34,099 bases of DNA from Methanobacteriota archaeon (lineage in GTDB: Archaea > Thermoplasmatota > Poseidoniia > Poseidoniales > Poseidoniaceae): assembly GCA_018701175.1 (NCBI GenBank), contig JABIWF010000142.1, positions 1 to 34,099 of the forward strand, written 5' to 3'. Of this stretch, positions 32,652 to 34,099 are shown in pieces. The translations under genes were made by a program, and so were the position numbers. Within the stretch, counting starts at the first letter, position 1. Every line of letters starts with the position of its first letter. Below the pieces are notes generated by a model that saw only the letters and a program-made list of their open reading frames with translations, was not told the origin of the DNA and searched no databases.

Positions 32652-34099
32652 TTCACTTCACCCCCAAGCGTTGCTGAAGGACAAATTTGTCGTACTGTGC
32701 AATATGAACAATGCTTACCAGGCGTTGGATTAACCGCTCCATTTGAAGCAGCCTTGATAGCACGGTTCGCTGTACGGATTCGTTCCTGAATCCACGCCCT
32801 AAATCCATTGACTGCAGTATATTCTGTACCCGGTTCTCGGTGATGGTTTTGCGTATACATGGTCCGTTCGCCGATCTCTTCAGCGCCAAGGTATTTCAAA
32901 ATCGACGAGTCGATTTCGACGTAATGGGTCGTCGATTCACCGACCTCAGAAACGCCAACACCGACCACACGGTCACCCGGATGGCTCTGTTCCCAAGCAC
33001 GAGCATATAATCCCAGTTGAACTTCGTCAAACAGCGACTTTCTGTGTCTGTCGCCCTTGTCGGTGGCCTTCGGCCCGTTCACTGTCTTCAGATCACGAAT
33101 GATGACAAAACGATTCGCAGAACCGGGTTGTTCCAGGGAGACGATTTCGCCCAATGTAGAGGAGGACAAAACCCCGTCTTTGACGGCAAGATCATTCATC
33201 TCCGGGGTCAGCAATAGGGTGTCAACACGATCGACTCTCCCTGACAAATTGAACGAAGATGATTGCCCAGCGTCGTCTTTTCCATCAACCTGAACATGCC
33301 TATTTTTGCCAGATGCAAACTCCCACTCGCACGCAAGTGGAGCAACTCCAGTGAGGGAGAAATCCGATTCAATCATTCGCCCAATCCGCCCACTGGGTTC
33401 GAGTTCGTTTTCTCCCTCAAGGTATAATCTCCATTCAGTAGGAGTAACGCCGATCATCTCTCTGCAACGATGAACGGCAACTGCGTCGTATCGTGTCAGC
33501 CACGGGACTTCATCGGAGAGGTATGTGAGAACTGCCCCCCATAACGCATCAACTGAATTCTTTGGGCCAAGATGAAGAGGAAGTGGAGAAGAGACTGCGT
33601 CCTCGGCGGTTGGAACTCCGTGGCTTCGCAGTAAAGCTGCCTCCGCATCGTGAATAAGTGTCCCGCGGGTACGCGATTCCAGATCTTCACTCAGTGTCTC
33701 CTCTGCCCTTGCCTTCAATTGCGTATCCATCCACGCTTTGCGAGGGCATTGTAGCCAAGATTGTAAACGGCTTTGAGACCACTTTTCCCGTTCAACCGAA
33801 GATGAATGCGTACCAAGCGTCGAATTGAGAATCTCACTCGGAAACGAATACCCTGGCAATGGCCTCGGGTCAATCGCTGGACCTCTGGATCTGCTGTTCT
33901 TTTTCATTCCAAGGTGCGGCCAATGTTCTTGCTGGCTTGAACCAACTCCCACTTGAGATTTCGTTGGTTGAAGGATGATACCGTCAACACTCAAGAGATA
34001 CTGTCGGTTCTCCCAAGAAAAATATTCATTGTTGTCAAGGTTCTTCATGACAGGTTGGCGAAGGTGACGGTCGTTTTGAAGAGGCAATTCGTTAGCAAG
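32648..34099 (-). CDS. AddB-like nuclease subunit, C-terminal part (5' end outside window)
   Basis: The frame is open to the window edge, so this is the last 484 residues of a longer protein. Counting from 34087, SQSRLQSWLQCPRKAWM holds the first cysteine (114), followed by SGRVDRVDTL, VIIRDLKTVNG (the D-x-K catalytic signature), DEVQLGLYARAWEQ, and a final HCSYCTVRQICPS with three cysteines (460, 463, 469). The C-x345-C-x2-C-x5-C arrangement matches AddB, where a 4Fe-4S cluster staples the nuclease domain. The inactive helicase-like part of AddB would lie outside the window. The TGA at 32648-32650 overlaps the TTG of the AddA-like gene, so the two are translationally coupled in the addB-addA order known from Bacillus. 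A Cas4-like single nuclease is the alternative. Confidence 0.75.
   Translation of the reverse strand, partial: LANELPLQNDRHLRQPVMKNLDNNEYFSWENRQYLLSVDGIILQPTKSQVGVGSSQQEHWPHLGMKKNSRSRGPAIDPRPLPGYSFPSEILNSTLGTHSSSVEREKWSQSRLQSWLQCPRKAWMDTQLKARAEETLSEDLESRTRGTLIHDAEAALLRSHGVPTAEDAVSSPLPLHLGPKNSVDALWGAVLTYLSDEVPWLTRYDAVAVHRCREMIGVTPTEWRLYLEGENELEPSGRIGRMIESDFSLTGVAPLACEWEFASGKNRHVQVDGKDDAGQSSSFNLSGRVDRVDTLLLTPEMNDLAVKDGVLSSSTLGEIVSLEQPGSANRFVIIRDLKTVNGPKATDKGDRHRKSLFDEVQLGLYARAWEQSHPGDRVVGVGVSEVGESTTHYVEIDSSILKYLGAEEIGERTMYTQNHHREPGTEYTAVNGFRAWIQERIRTANRAIKAASNGAVNPTPGKHCSYCTVRQICPSATLGGEVN
32658..32665 (-). promoter_or_regulatory. Shine-Dalgarno deciding the TTG start of the AddA-like gene
   Basis: Minus-strand GGGGGTGA lies six bases before the TTG at 32649-32651 and inside the end of the AddB-like frame. 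No ATG or GTG exists between here and the Walker A motif, so the rare TTG start is well supported. Confidence 0.6.

Overview
The window looks like a piece of a planktonic euryarchaeal genome, most plausibly Marine Group II (Candidatus Poseidoniales). This is inferred from gene content, not from a marker gene. The archaeal signals are an archaeosine-synthase radical SAM subunit (RaSEA type), an archaeal-type Obg/YchF GTPase, a phosphatidylserine-decarboxylase-type enzyme that would act on archaeal lipids, TATA-like AT-rich motifs upstream of several genes, and a 2779-residue secreted surface protein typical of these marine archaea. They sit beside genes of bacterial or eukaryotic flavour: a MaeB-type malic enzyme, an AddAB-type helicase-nuclease, an mPGES-2-like thioredoxin-fold protein and a PabB-PabA fusion. 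Coding density is very high. No gap exceeds 236 bp, no tRNA, rRNA, CRISPR array or insertion sequence was seen, and all four convergent gene pairs abut or overlap.

Layout. 1-166: C-terminus of a Nudix Ap4A hydrolase. 168-3110 (minus): rlmH, a five-helix membrane protein, a two-helix small protein, a DUF2203 protein and a cobalamin adenosyltransferase. 3189-5095 (plus): a small hypothetical, an mPGES-2/GST-like protein and a degenerate formylglycine-generating-enzyme-like membrane protein. 5075-7396 (minus): malic enzyme fused to a phosphotransacetylase-like domain. 7633-19422 (plus): the giant propeller/FN3-like surface protein, followed after a few bases by pabC and pabB-pabA (p-aminobenzoate synthesis) and a zinc-ribbon membrane protein. 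19423-27006 (minus): proline iminopeptidase, a coiled-coil protein, PSD, RaSEA, then a separate small operon of a two-helix protein, a polytopic protein resembling heme-copper oxidase subunit I but without its metal ligands and with two EF-hands, and the YchF GTPase. 27046-27702 (plus): a SAM methyltransferase. 27699-34099 (minus): AddA-like helicase-nuclease and the C-terminal part of its AddB-like partner, which runs off the window.

The most unusual item is the 20730-22697 protein. It keeps the helix order and connecting motifs of a cbb3/NorB-type oxidase subunit I, but every heme and copper histidine appears to be replaced, and it has a soluble tail with two canonical EF-hand loops. It sits in a compact operon with a perfect 7-3-7 palindrome near the predicted transcription start. 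Second is the AddAB-like pair, in which both subunits carry a four-cysteine iron-sulfur-type signature around the nuclease domain.

Pathway links that can be read from the window: PabC and PabB-PabA together cover chorismate to p-aminobenzoate. The AddAB-like pair forms one translationally coupled unit for double-strand break end processing. RlmH, RaSEA and YchF concern rRNA, tRNA and the ribosome. PSD would make an ethanolamine-type head group for the membrane.
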